Positions 1-7,399 of a stretch of 35,593 nucleotides of DNA are shown here, in pieces. The notes under the pieces were generated by a model. That model was not told the DNA's origin. It did not search any database and saw only the letters and a program-made list of their open reading frames with translations. A program made the position numbers and the translations under genes. Origin of the DNA: Rhizophagus prolifer. Taxonomy: Eukaryota; Glomeromycota; Glomeromycetes; Glomerales; Glomeraceae. The stretch spans positions 1-35,593 of the forward strand of contig NQWY01000019.1 of NCBI GenBank assembly GCA_019425655.1, given 5' to 3'. Position 1 is the stretch's first letter, and each line of letters starts with the position of its first letter.

Positions 1-155
1 GAGATAAGATATTCTTCATCTTTCTCTACATATCCGCTTGCAAACACGGCATCTTCTATATTTTTTCTTAAGGCTGTTGTTTTTTCTGTTTTAGTACAGT
101 AAATGAGCATCCCGGCAAATAGAAAAATAACCGTTCTTATAATTATATTTTTCAT
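1..155 (-). CDS. Efflux pump periplasmic adaptor (HlyD/RND type), N-terminal part
   Basis: Only the first 51 codons lie in the window; the gene runs off the left edge. The N-terminus is a hydrophobic segment ending near a cysteine (residues about 6-20, LIYC), so it may be a lipoprotein or a signal-anchored periplasmic protein. It is followed by a stretch (ASGYVEKDEEYLIS) like the start of the barrel/biotinyl-lipoyl part of membrane fusion proteins. It starts 9 bases after the stop of the TolC-like gene on the same strand, the usual partner order for a tripartite exporter. The family call rests on this context and the short N-terminus; the inner-membrane pump or ABC component should lie further left. 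Confidence 0.6.
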   Translation of the reverse strand, partial: MKNIIIRTVIFLFAGMLIYCTKTEKTTALRKNIEDAVFASGYVEKDEEYLI

Positions 156-164
156 AATGTGTAA

Positions 165-1481
165 CTATGGTTTTTGAAAATCTATCTTCCGTATGTAAAT
201 CTTATATTTTGCCAGGGAAAAGTCAGCAAGGCTTTGTAAATAATTATACTGAGCAGAAAGAAGATCAGAATACCGATCAAGGCGTTCGTCCAGACTGATG
301 ATCCCGCTTTCGTATTTGTCTTGGGTATGAATATCATTTTTTTCCTGTAATGATAATATTTGGGTATTCCGTTCAAGATTCGTTTTGGTCTGGTCGTATT
401 GCAGATTGAGGATCTCATCTTCTTTATCCTTTCCAATTCTAATATTTTCCAATTGCAGCTGCTGTATTTTCAATTCGGCCTTAGATTCTTTGATTTTTTG
501 ATTGATGGAAAATCCACTGAAAACAGGCACATTAAGCCTGATCCCCAAAAACTGCTGAGGAAGCGTATTAGCATTTGAAAAATCAGTGAGGCGATCTGTC
601 ACCCAGTTATAATTGTATTGGTAAACAAACCCCATCGATGGATAACGCAACGCTTCATTCTGCTTCACCAATGACTTTGAAATATCGATCTGCTTTTCCT
701 GAAAAAGAACTTCCGGATGAACAGCCTGAAAATCAAAAACAGAAACAGAATCCTCAACACTTCCAGTATCAGATATCTGAATTTCTTCTCGGAGGCTGAG
801 AACGCTTTGCATCTGTCGGTACAGCTGCACCATATTGTTTTCTGTGACTTCAATTTTTCTTTTATTTTGAATATTCTGTATGGAAACACGGTTAAGATCT
901 GACTCGCTGATGATACCTTTTTTGTATTTTTCCAAAGCATTATCAAGCATTACCTCGGTTACTTTCAGATTTTCTTTATCAATTTCAATTGATTTCTGAG
1001 CAAGCGAAATGGAATAATACAAAGAAGCCAACTGATTATAGGTATTAAACCTATTGACTTCGGTGTCAATTTTTCCAGCCTCTGACAGTAATTTTGAGGT
1101 CTTGATGGCAAAGATTTTTTGAAAGTCTAAAACATTCCACTGAGCCTGCAATGATGTTGTATAAACATACTGTTTTCCGAATGTCATTTCCTCAAAACTA
1201 CCTTCCGGAGCATTCGGGTTAAAAAGTTTCGCGGGAACCAGCGTCGGCTGTAAAGTAATATTATCATTAAATCCTGCCGAAGCATTGATAGAAGGATAGA
1301 GAAACGATTTTGCATGTTTTTCGCCTATGCTGTTGATTTCCTGTTGCGCTTCCGAAATGCGTATGGATGCGCTGTGTTTGTCGGCGTAATCCAGCACTTC
1401 CTGAAAAGAGCCAAATACAATCTGACTCTTGACAGAAAAGCAACAGAGCATAACAGATATTAATAAAAAAGATTTTTTCAT
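165..1481 (-). CDS. TolC-family outer membrane efflux channel
   Basis: A 438-residue protein with an N-terminal signal peptide (residues about 1-19, ending near VKSQ) and the two long helical, Gln/Glu/Lys/Leu-rich repeats typical of the outer membrane efflux protein (OEP) fold, about residues 25-225 and 250-430. The repeat pattern includes an FDFQAVHPEV-like start of the second half and a conserved proline-containing strand region (LNVPVFSG) near residue 320. The length matches TolC-like proteins. It would form the trimeric outer membrane and periplasmic duct of a drug or metabolite exporter. It lies 4 bases after the DUF2147 gene and 9 bases before the adaptor gene, so the three are almost certainly one operon. 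The substrate cannot be told from sequence. Confidence 0.9.
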   Translation of the reverse strand: MKKSFLLISVMLCCFSVKSQIVFGSFQEVLDYADKHSASIRISEAQQEINSIGEKHAKSFLYPSINASAGFNDNITLQPTLVPAKLFNPNAPEGSFEEMTFGKQYVYTTSLQAQWNVLDFQKIFAIKTSKLLSEAGKIDTEVNRFNTYNQLASLYYSISLAQKSIEIDKENLKVTEVMLDNALEKYKKGIISESDLNRVSIQNIQNKRKIEVTENNMVQLYRQMQSVLSLREEIQISDTGSVEDSVSVFDFQAVHPEVLFQEKQIDISKSLVKQNEALRYPSMGFVYQYNYNWVTDRLTDFSNANTLPQQFLGIRLNVPVFSGFSINQKIKESKAELKIQQLQLENIRIGKDKEDEILNLQYDQTKTNLERNTQILSLQEKNDIHTQDKYESGIISLDERLDRYSDLLSAQYNYLQSLADFSLAKYKIYIRKIDFQKP

Positions 1482-1485
1482 TATA

Positions 1486-1869
1486 CTACAATCTGGTCCA
1501 GACCTGAGTTTTTGACATTATCCCGTACGATGCCTTTATATTCAAATGATCATCTTTGGTGATCTGTGCGGAGCAAGAAGCTGTTTTACCTTTTTTGATG
1601 ATATGAACCGTTCCATTTGTGTAGCTGCCCTCCTGTTGACGTTTCAGACCGGTGATCTGTTTTTTACCGATCACACTTTCATCTTCTGCTTTTCGGATAA
1701 CAGCATCATAGGATGTTCCGTTTTTAACAAATTCTATAACTCTTGTTTTATCTTCGTTCGTCCATTTTCCAAGAATTTTGTCCGGAGAATTCTGCGCTTG
1801 CATATTGATACCAATTAAGAAGAATAACAATGAAAAAATAATTTTTGAGGTTTTTAAAAGGTTTTTCAT
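1486..1869 (-). CDS. DUF2147-family secreted protein
   Basis: A 127-residue protein with a clear signal peptide (residues 1-25, ending NMQAQN) followed by one DUF2147 domain. The domain opens with the family-like ILGKWTNEDKTRVIEF strand and ends with the YGIMSKTQVWTR motif. DUF2147 proteins are small periplasmic or secreted beta-rich proteins of unknown function. Here it is the first gene of an operon with a TolC-like channel and an adaptor, which suggests, by inference only, a role linked to the exported compound or to envelope stress. An upstream -7 box and direct-repeat operator belong to this gene. Confidence 0.85.
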   Translation of the reverse strand: MKNLLKTSKIIFSLLFFLIGINMQAQNSPDKILGKWTNEDKTRVIEFVKNGTSYDAVIRKAEDESVIGKKQITGLKRQQEGSYTNGTVHIIKKGKTASCSAQITKDDHLNIKASYGIMSKTQVWTRL

Positions 1870-1903
1870 ATTCTTAAGATTATTTTTATTGATTTCCTGG
1901 TCA

Positions 1904-1911
1904 CAAAATTA
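1904..1911 (-). promoter_or_regulatory. Bacteroidota -7 box for the DUF2147-efflux operon
   Basis: On the minus strand the sequence reads TAATTTTG, an exact match to TAnnTTTG, 35 bases upstream of the start codon. No TTG-type -33 element sits at the usual distance, which fits a promoter that needs an activator bound at the direct repeat just upstream. Confidence 0.55.
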
Positions 1912-1951
1912 TCTTCCTATCCGTACAGAATATTTAAATATGTCAGCGAAA

Positions 1952-1984
1952 TGAACATTTGTAGAAGTGAACTGAACATCTGTA
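1952..1984. promoter_or_regulatory. 21-bp-spaced direct repeat, probable AraC-family operator
   Basis: TGAACATTTGTA (1952-1963) is repeated as TGAACATCTGTA (1973-1984), 11 of 12 bases identical, with a 21-bp period, i.e. two helical turns. The pair lies 40-80 bases upstream of the -7 box of the leftward efflux operon. This layout matches how AraC-family activators bind tandem half-sites. No such regulator is adjacent, so its gene is probably elsewhere. Confidence 0.5.
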
Positions 1985-2004
1985 CAGTTTAAAATATATT
2001 GCTC

Positions 2005-2029
2005 AAAAAAGTCCGCCAATGGCGGACTT
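2005..2029 (-). terminator. Rho-independent terminator (minus strand)
   Basis: A 9-bp perfect stem (AAGTCCGCC / GGCGGACTT) with a 3-base loop, followed on the minus strand by a run of T. It can end transcripts coming from the DUF3945 gene about 220 bases upstream and insulates the efflux operon. Confidence 0.7.
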
Positions 2030-2252
2030 ATTCAATTTGTGTAATGGTAACAATCCTTTAGAATATATTTATATAAATTAATGCGATAATCTGCTCAAAT
2101 GTACCAGATGTAACTTTTATCTTAAACATCACGTTTACTATAAGATATAAACAATTTATATTGAATAGGCATGTAGAATTTTATCTAATTTTTTAAGGTT
2201 ATTAATTTCGGAATTATCCCATCTAATACTAATTCTGACCGTATTTAATATC

Positions 2253-3392
2253 TTACACCTGAACACTCGGCCATCTTCTAAGCTTAACACCTCTATAAGT
2301 TTTAGGAACATACCACTCAAAACCGAAACCATCCCCTTTCAATTTCAGATTAAAGAGAAATTCCAGCCACTGCTTCTCCGCATTAAACTGAACCGTCGCA
2401 TTAAAAAGCCTGTTATGCTTAGACACCATATTTTCAACAAACAACGGTTTTCCAGAGCGAAGAATTTCGCGCTGCTCTGCACTTAACGTCACACCACAGA
2501 TCACCTCCGGAATCCATACAAATTCCATCCTCAAAGAGAACAATTCATTGGTTAGCTTATCCCTACTAACCAGCGAAGGTACTACTTCACCCGTCACCGG
2601 ATTCACAAGATCTACCACCCTTCCCATATTGCCTGAGTTCAAAAGATTCAACCGATCCTCCTTTGAAAACCGATGCCCTAAAAACTTCCTCCTGAAATCA
2701 ATTCTCTTTAAAACCCGATGAACATGAAGTACCACTTCCCCATTTTCATCCAGCCTTAACTGCAACCTTGCATTCTCCCTACTACCTTCTTCATCACCAG
2801 AAACTACCGGGACCAGCATCGGTGTTTTAAAACCTCTCAACAGCGGCCCCGAAGCACCCAACTCCTGTAACAACGACCTGTCAACACCGATATCAGCCAT
2901 TGAATTCCAATCTACATCCTCAATCTGATAGCGGTAGTGAGCATCATATCCCGTAAAAGATAATTTCTCGTCAGAAGCCATCTCCCCGGCACCCACATCA
3001 TCTCCGAGTTTCTTCTTATTTCTGAAAGACTCCACTGTTTCAATCGAAACCTCGAACTGCTTCAAATCTTCTTTCTCAATACTTGACGAATCATTCAAAT
3101 ACGCCTGTAATCCTAAAGCCGCTTCATAAGCCTCAAACTCCCTCACCTTAAAAAATGAATAGTTATCAGGTTCTTTAAGCCGGTGATAAAAATCGGCATA
3201 GAGCTCCGCAAAAGAATCTGCCGACGCATCAAAACGCATGACTGTATCAATACCATTACTATCAGGTGTAATATCTATTACTTCCCCACCCTTACCGACG
3301 GCCTGAACCATTCCAACGGTATTATTACTATGACGCAGTACCAGCAAGGTACTAAGCTCCGATATTCCCGTGTAGTTTCCTGTGTTGTTCAT
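2253..3392 (-). CDS. DUF4099/DUF3945 protein of Bacteroidota mobile elements
   Basis: A 379-residue cytoplasmic protein. The N-terminal part (about 5-110) resembles DUF4099: a short strand-rich segment beginning near the LSTLLVLRHSNNTVGMVQAV motif, and SFFKVREFEA near residue 79. The C-terminal part (about 230-360) matches DUF3945: FLGHRFSKEDRLNLL, NMGRVVDLVNPVTGEVVPS, RDKLTNEL and QFNAEKQWLEFLF in order. These domains are common on integrative and mobilizable elements of Bacteroidota, often near extra topoisomerase genes; their biochemical role is not established. No transfer or topoisomerase genes are nearby, so this may be a leftover of an element or a standalone cargo gene. The upstream 5' region carries a structured segment (3443-3483). 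Confidence 0.8.
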   Translation of the reverse strand: MNNTGNYTGISELSTLLVLRHSNNTVGMVQAVGKGGEVIDITPDSNGIDTVMRFDASADSFAELYADFYHRLKEPDNYSFFKVREFEAYEAALGLQAYLNDSSSIEKEDLKQFEVSIETVESFRNKKKLGDDVGAGEMASDEKLSFTGYDAHYRYQIEDVDWNSMADIGVDRSLLQELGASGPLLRGFKTPMLVPVVSGDEEGSRENARLQLRLDENGEVVLHVHRVLKRIDFRRKFLGHRFSKEDRLNLLNSGNMGRVVDLVNPVTGEVVPSLVSRDKLTNELFSLRMEFVWIPEVICGVTLSAEQREILRSGKPLFVENMVSKHNRLFNATVQFNAEKQWLEFLFNLKLKGDGFGFEWYVPKTYRGVKLRRWPSVQV

Positions 3393-3442
3393 AATTATAA
3401 CTTTTATATATGAATTCTTAATTCTTCAGTATTAACAGCCAT

Positions 3443-3483
3443 TTAGCTCCGTCTACGGTGGAAACCCGCTTCCCCACAGCTAA
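3443..3483 (-). other. Compact folded leader, possible three-way junction
   Basis: Outer arms TTAGCT (3443-3448) and AGCTAA (3478-3483) pair exactly. Inside are two more helices: CCGT/ACGG (3449-3458) and GTGG-GGAA class pairing (3458-3463 with 3470-3477). The element lies 51-91 bases upstream of the DUF3945 start codon, in what should be its 5' leader. I do not match it to a known riboswitch. Confidence 0.3.
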
Positions 3484-3820
3484 CTTTCAAAAACCTGTAT
3501 ATTGCAGCTTGAAGGAAATTTTGACCTTTCTATTTTTACCTGGTGTATTATTAATTTTTAACAAATCGTATCATTTGTTTTTATTAATGGTATCATCTGG
3601 TTAACTGATCTGTAATGAAATCTAATCATATTGCTTTATCATCATTTCGGATATACTGCCTGATACCAAGGCTATCATAAGGATCAAAATTTCAATGAAC
3701 TGCATTTGCATCTTGTGAGGTTTCTTACTTTTCTATGCAGATACACCATTCAGGCAGGCACAAGGAAAACTGCAATCAATTCCAAAAAAAACAATAAGAA
3801 GCTATATTGATGTAAGCCTG

Positions 3821-3874
3821 AAATCTTTTTGCGGAGGCTCCGGGATCTCCGATCACGGATACCCAAAAAGATTT
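3821..3874 (+). other. Inverted-repeat structured element with T-run
   Basis: AAATCTTTTTG (3821-3831) and CAAAAAGATTT (3864-3874) are perfect complements, and the match continues outward through CTGAAA with a small bulge. The 32-base interior is GC-rich and can form its own short hairpin. A run of seven T follows the right arm. It could be a terminator of an unseen transcript, a small structured RNA, or the remnant of a small non-autonomous element. Confidence 0.3.
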
Positions 3875-4226
3875 TTTTCAGCAGGGACAACGGAATAGAT
3901 TTGCTATAGAAAATGAGATCCCTCCACGGATTTATCAATTTAAATTGACCGATGTGTAGCTTTAAAAAGTAAAAGAATGATTCCAAAACATTGCGAAATT
4001 ATCGAAGTACCGAAATAGCTTAATTCAAGCGTAACGCTTAACAATATAAACCTGAATAAGTCAGGAGTTAATAGACAACAAAAGCAGAACTTAATATAGA
4101 AAGTTACCAGTTTTTTATATTTTACTTTTACTCATAAAAAACTACTAATGAATTAATTGCGTACATTTGATATGTTTAATTTAAAATTGAACTTTTCAAA
4201 GACAACTACCATAAAAACTTAATATC

Positions 4227-5108
4227 ATGAAAGCATTTACTACTATTTCTATTACGTTAGTATTATCTTTTTTTCAATCTGTTCCAATTTATTCATTTGC
4301 ATTATTAAAATCTAAGCCTGACAATATTAATATTACCAACAGCCCTTTTAAAAATGATGTATTTACAGAAGCATACTTAATGATTCTATGTGATTCAGAC
4401 GCTAAGGTAACAGTTGATGGCGAACTTATTGGACAAGTTGTCGCCAATGAATATAGGAGGTTCACCCTAGTCCCCGGTCAGCATTCAGTAATTGTTGAAA
4501 GTCTTGATGGTTCAATGAGATGGGAAAGCGATGTACAGTTACCACAAAATGAGCAGACATTAATAAAACCAAAGCTCACTCCAACAGATAGGAGCATTGG
4601 TATTCCGGGTATTTTTAAGGATCCTGTAGATCAACATGAATATAAAACTGTTAAGATTGGAAACCAAGAATGGTTTGCAGAAAACTATATGCGAAATGAT
4701 GGATCAAGCATAGCACCCAACAAATCATTAGCAAACATTCCGATCTATGGTCGTTTGTATAAATCTTCAAATGTAATCGCACCTAATGGCTGGCGTTTAC
4801 CTACTGAGAACGATTACAAGAAACTATTGTCACTTTATGAAAAACCTTACGAAGCATTGACAGAAGGTAAATCGGGCTTTAATGCTCAATTTTCTGGAAT
4901 AATTGATATTGATAATTATGTATTAGGTTTTGGTACTGTAGCAGCGTTGTGGACAAGTACGGCAGGTCCGGAAATACGGGATGTGAAAGGAAATAGACAT
5001 CCGTCGATAAAAAATGTCACATTTGATAAGAAGAAAAAACAGATCTCAGTTTATCATTCATACGTGAATAAGTATTTTTCAGTACGATTTGTGAGAGACA
5101 TTAAATAA
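4227..5108 (+). CDS. Secreted FISUMP-domain protein with PEGA-like N-terminal domain
   Basis: A 293-residue exported protein. Residues 1-24 form a signal peptide. Residues about 48-115 look like a PEGA-type beta domain (ILCDSDAKVTVDGELIG, then FTLVPGQHSVIVES). The C-terminal half (about 133-293) is a FISUMP domain (Fibrobacter succinogenes major paralogous domain): DQHEYKTVKIGNQEWFAENY, YGRLYKSS, APNGWRLPTENDYKKL, ALWTST and a final YFSVRFVRD. FISUMP proteins are secreted or surface-bound in Bacteroidota and Fibrobacterota, with no settled function. The gene stands alone, ends at a strong bidirectional hairpin, and is flanked on both sides by a 14-base sequence shared with that hairpin. Confidence 0.8.
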   Translation: MKAFTTISITLVLSFFQSVPIYSFALLKSKPDNINITNSPFKNDVFTEAYLMILCDSDAKVTVDGELIGQVVANEYRRFTLVPGQHSVIVESLDGSMRWESDVQLPQNEQTLIKPKLTPTDRSIGIPGIFKDPVDQHEYKTVKIGNQEWFAENYMRNDGSSIAPNKSLANIPIYGRLYKSSNVIAPNGWRLPTENDYKKLLSLYEKPYEALTEGKSGFNAQFSGIIDIDNYVLGFGTVAALWTSTAGPEIRDVKGNRHPSIKNVTFDKKKKQISVYHSYVNKYFSVRFVRDIK

Positions 5109-5147
5109 ATTACTTAATGAGAATATACATTGTAATACTCACCTATT

Positions 5148-5195
5148 AACTATAGAAAAGCAGAACTTATTTCTAAGTTCTGCTTTTCTATAGTT
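5148..5195. terminator. Long perfect hairpin, bidirectional terminator
   Basis: A 22-bp perfect stem (5148-5169 with 5174-5195) and a 4-base loop TTTC. The inner part, AAAAGCAGAACTTA with its complement ending in CTTTT, is the usual A-stem-T bidirectional terminator form, extended by CTATAG. It lies between the rightward FISUMP gene and the leftward dehydrogenase remnant, which converge on it. Confidence 0.75.
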
Positions 5196-5215
5196 TGAAA
5201 TATCACAATATAAAA

Positions 5216-5510
5216 TCACTTCAGGAAATCTTCGTCCTGATAAGAAGGATTAGGATATTTATAAAATCCTTCCCCACTCAGAACACCCAGTTTCCCCTGA
5301 TCAATATAGTCTTGCTTTAACTTTTCAACAGCTTTTATCTTTAAAGGGTCCTGCGTTTTTTCAGCTTCCATTTTGTTGATATTATAAGCAGTGTTAATTC
5401 CCACAACATCTTTTATAGTTATTTTTTAGATTTTGAAAATCTTCAAAAAGAATATCCTTGTCCTTACTTCCTTTACTGACTTCAAAAACTCCGGTTAACA
5501 ATCCTTTCAT
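5216..5510 (-). pseudogene. Remnant of 3-hydroxyacyl-CoA dehydrogenase (C-terminal tail) plus an unassigned fragment
   Basis: The frame at 5216-5404 encodes about 62 residues whose DVVGINTAYNINKMEAEKT and GKLGVLSGEGFYKYPNP segments are the C-terminal end of a 3-hydroxyacyl/3-hydroxybutyryl-CoA dehydrogenase, an enzyme of fatty-acid oxidation normally near 300 residues. The NAD-binding domain is missing. Directly upstream, in another frame (5394-5510), lies a 38-codon open stretch beginning MKGLLTGVFEVSKGSKDKD that I cannot assign; it may belong to a different gene. So the tail has been joined to foreign sequence and is not functional as an enzyme. The parent gene is presumably elsewhere or lost. 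Confidence 0.7.
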
Positions 5511-5776
5511 GATACTTTGCGAAACAGCAAATTTATAATGAATATTTTTTCTTTTAGAAACCTACGAAAAATTACATTAGGTATTGAATAGTTTTCTCAA
5601 ACCTATTTCGTTCGCTTTCCCTAATACTATAAATTACAATACAAAAACTTCTGAGTTATTTTGAGATCAATCAAGTACAATTGCATATATAGAAATTATG
5701 TAAATTTTAAACATTTAAATATAAATTTCAGGTATTTTTTAATTAATACTTTTATCACACAAAAAATTAATCAATT

Positions 5777-6058
5777 ATGAAAAAAATGATTTTATTAGCT
5801 GCCTTTGGAGTAGCCGGATTGGTGAGTGCAAAAACTGCTGACTTAAAAATTTCAGAAAAGCAAACAGAAAAAATCGAAAAAACTAAAACTGCCTTTCAAC
5901 TTTGCGGAGTCAATGTAAATTTCTATGATAGTGAAGGAAACTGGACAGGCTCTCAATGGTTCGTAACTGACGCTCCAACGCTTTCATCTTGCCAAGTATT
6001 TCAAACAATTGTCAAATGGAATTTATCTCAGGCCGGGTATACTGTAACGGCTGAATAA
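5777..6058 (+). CDS. Small secreted two-cysteine protein
   Basis: A 93-residue protein with a signal peptide (residues 1-18, ending LVSA). The mature part of about 75 residues has a charged Lys/Glu-rich start and a C-terminal domain with two cysteines (C43 and C72) that could form a disulphide, with NFYDSEGNWTGSQWF between them. I recognise no family. It lies 5 bases before a GLPGLI-family gene, so the two are co-transcribed. Small exported proteins next to GLPGLI genes suggest a pair acting together outside the inner membrane, but no function can be inferred from sequence. Confidence 0.7.
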   Translation: MKKMILLAAFGVAGLVSAKTADLKISEKQTEKIEKTKTAFQLCGVNVNFYDSEGNWTGSQWFVTDAPTLSSCQVFQTIVKWNLSQAGYTVTAE

Positions 6059-6063
6059 TTACT

Positions 6064-6837
6064 ATGATTTTAAAAAAAATAGCTTTTACGATCTTTTTCG
6101 TAATGTTTTTTTTACATGGGCTTGCACAGCAGGTCCATGTAAAATATTATCATGTCAGATCACCTATTGCGACTTTGTACGAAGACCTTTATGTGAAAGA
6201 TAATGATGTTATATCCATTCAGGATTCTATTATTAATTTTAATTCCGGAGGTACTACTTCGGCAGTTAAGCAAACAGGAAAGCCGGTAAGTAAAAACTAT
6301 TTTATTTCAAAACTTAAAGACAACGGCAAAACAAAAGATTTCTTTTTTACAGGCTTAGACAGAGATACAAAGTATTTTATTCATGATAATGTTGCTAAAC
6401 CTGTATGGAAGATCGACGAATCAAAAACAAAAAAAATTCTTGGATATGATTGCATAAAGGCAACCGCCAATTTTAGAGGATCAGAGGTCACAGCTTATTT
6501 TACCAAAGAATTACCTTATTCGGTTGGCCCTTTTAAGTTCTTTGGTTTGCCAGGAGTAATATTAGATATCAGAGAAGACAATAAAAATTTCAATATATGG
6601 AAGGCTGAAAAAATTGAATTGTCAGTCGACCCAACCATTAATTTTACTCCTAAGCTAAGCAGTTATCCTAAAATGACTATGAAAGAGTTCATAGAAATGA
6701 AAGAAGGATCACAAAATAAAGAAATGTCAGACATTTTAAGTAAGATGCCACAGGGTACAAGACTGGATAACGGAATGTCTAAAAAAAGGCTTGGTTTAGA
6801 AAAATCATTTGAATGGGAGCTAATGTACGCCCATTAG
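6064..6837 (+). CDS. GLPGLI-family protein
   Basis: A 257-residue protein with a signal peptide (1-21, ending GLAQ) and the family signature near the middle: FKFFGLPGVILDI at 158-169, preceded by the strand KKILGYDCIKATANFRGSEVTAYFTKELP (124-151) that also marks the family. GLPGLI proteins (TIGR01200) are secreted, repeated many times in Chryseobacterium-type genomes and of unknown function. It follows the small secreted protein at 5777 by 5 bases and the pair is closed by a terminator at 6866. Confidence 0.9.
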   Translation: MILKKIAFTIFFVMFFLHGLAQQVHVKYYHVRSPIATLYEDLYVKDNDVISIQDSIINFNSGGTTSAVKQTGKPVSKNYFISKLKDNGKTKDFFFTGLDRDTKYFIHDNVAKPVWKIDESKTKKILGYDCIKATANFRGSEVTAYFTKELPYSVGPFKFFGLPGVILDIREDNKNFNIWKAEKIELSVDPTINFTPKLSSYPKMTMKEFIEMKEGSQNKEMSDILSKMPQGTRLDNGMSKKRLGLEKSFEWELMYAH

Positions 6838-6865
6838 TATTTATTCAATGAATTGACATAATAAT

Positions 6866-6897
6866 ATAAAGGCAATTTAAACGTGCCTTTATTTTTA
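6866..6897 (+). terminator. Rho-independent terminator
   Basis: ATAAAGGCA and TGCCTTTAT pair as a 9-bp stem around a 9-base loop and are followed by TTTTT. It ends the small-protein/GLPGLI transcript. Confidence 0.75.
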
Positions 6898-6976
6898 GAT
6901 ACCAATCCACTCGAGCGTAACAATTACTTCCTTACAGTCGTAATAATTATTTTGAACTGCAATCATTTTGTACGAA

Positions 6977-7189
6977 TTAGTTTGTTTTCAAAAAACTCGT
7001 CAGACTTACGATTTTGTTTCCTGTAAAATCATATATAACTTCTACATAAAAGCTGAATAGTTTATATAGAGAAAATTTTATATCAGCTTTCTCTGATGTA
7101 TCAATAAATTCACCTTGGGTAAAAACCAAATCATATTGTTCCTGTTGTGGCAACTGTGTAAATTCGTAAAAAGATAATTGTTTTTCCAT
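6977..7189 (-). CDS. Small conserved-type hypothetical protein
   Basis: A 70-residue protein without a signal peptide. The layout, YEFTQLPQQEQYDLVFTQGEFID followed by KFSLYKLFSFYVEVIYD, resembles a group of short Bacteroidota proteins of unknown function that begin with an F/Y-EFxxLPxxEQ segment. Its ATG follows immediately after the stop codon of the membrane-anchored gene at 7190, so the two are translated from one message. Confidence 0.55.
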   Translation of the reverse strand: MEKQLSFYEFTQLPQQEQYDLVFTQGEFIDTSEKADIKFSLYKLFSFYVEVIYDFTGNKIVSLTSFLKTN

Positions 7190-7363
7190 TTATTTCTTAT
7201 TCATTTCTTTATAATACCTATCGGAACATTGTTGTAGAATCTCTTCAGTTTCTTTCAGTTCTTTTTTGGTTTTATCAAAGTCTTTTCTCGAGTTGTAAAG
7301 TGAAACAGACAATACAACCATTACAATAGATATTATAATGCTGTAGATTTTTAGTGTTTTCAT
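7190..7363 (-). CDS. Small single-pass membrane protein with coiled coil
   Basis: A 57-residue protein starting at MKTLKIYS. Residues about 4-24 form one transmembrane helix, followed by a charged helical stretch (RKDFDKTKKELKETEEILQQC) likely to be a short coiled coil. A longer reading from 7399 is possible but the added residues are not needed for the helix, and the start at 7363 gives a normal N-terminus. It is adjacent to the 70-residue gene downstream (stop and start codons touch). Function unknown. Confidence 0.5.
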   Translation of the reverse strand: MKTLKIYSIIISIVMVVLSVSLYNSRKDFDKTKKELKETEEILQQCSDRYYKEMNKK

Positions 7364-7399
7364 ATTTGTTGTTTTTGTGAATATAACAAAAAGTTTCAA

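Larger units (their letters stand above)
3393..4226. other. Gene-poor stretch of about 830 bases
   Basis: I see no convincing gene here. One open frame on the minus strand (3750-3986, 78 codons) has no family resemblance I recognise and overlaps a structured inverted repeat, so I do not call it. The stretch holds a possible three-way-junction structure (3443-3483), a 22-bp-spaced direct repeat GTATCATYTG (3568-3577 and 3590-3599), an inverted repeat with T-run (3817-3878), an odd palindrome AAGCGTAACGCTT (4027-4039) and a 14-base copy of a terminator arm (4080-4093). Confidence 0.5.

Noticed and set aside
2160-2262. Short open stretch after the DUF3945 stop (minus strand, about 35 codons, ending DKILHAYSI)
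   Set aside because: No ATG, overlaps the end of the DUF3945 gene in another frame and has no recognisable family; may be a remnant but cannot be supported.
3750-3986. Open frame of 78 codons on the minus strand
   Set aside because: It overlaps an inverted repeat with a T-run, has no recognised motif, and sits in a stretch with no promoter-to-gene layout; insufficient support for a gene.
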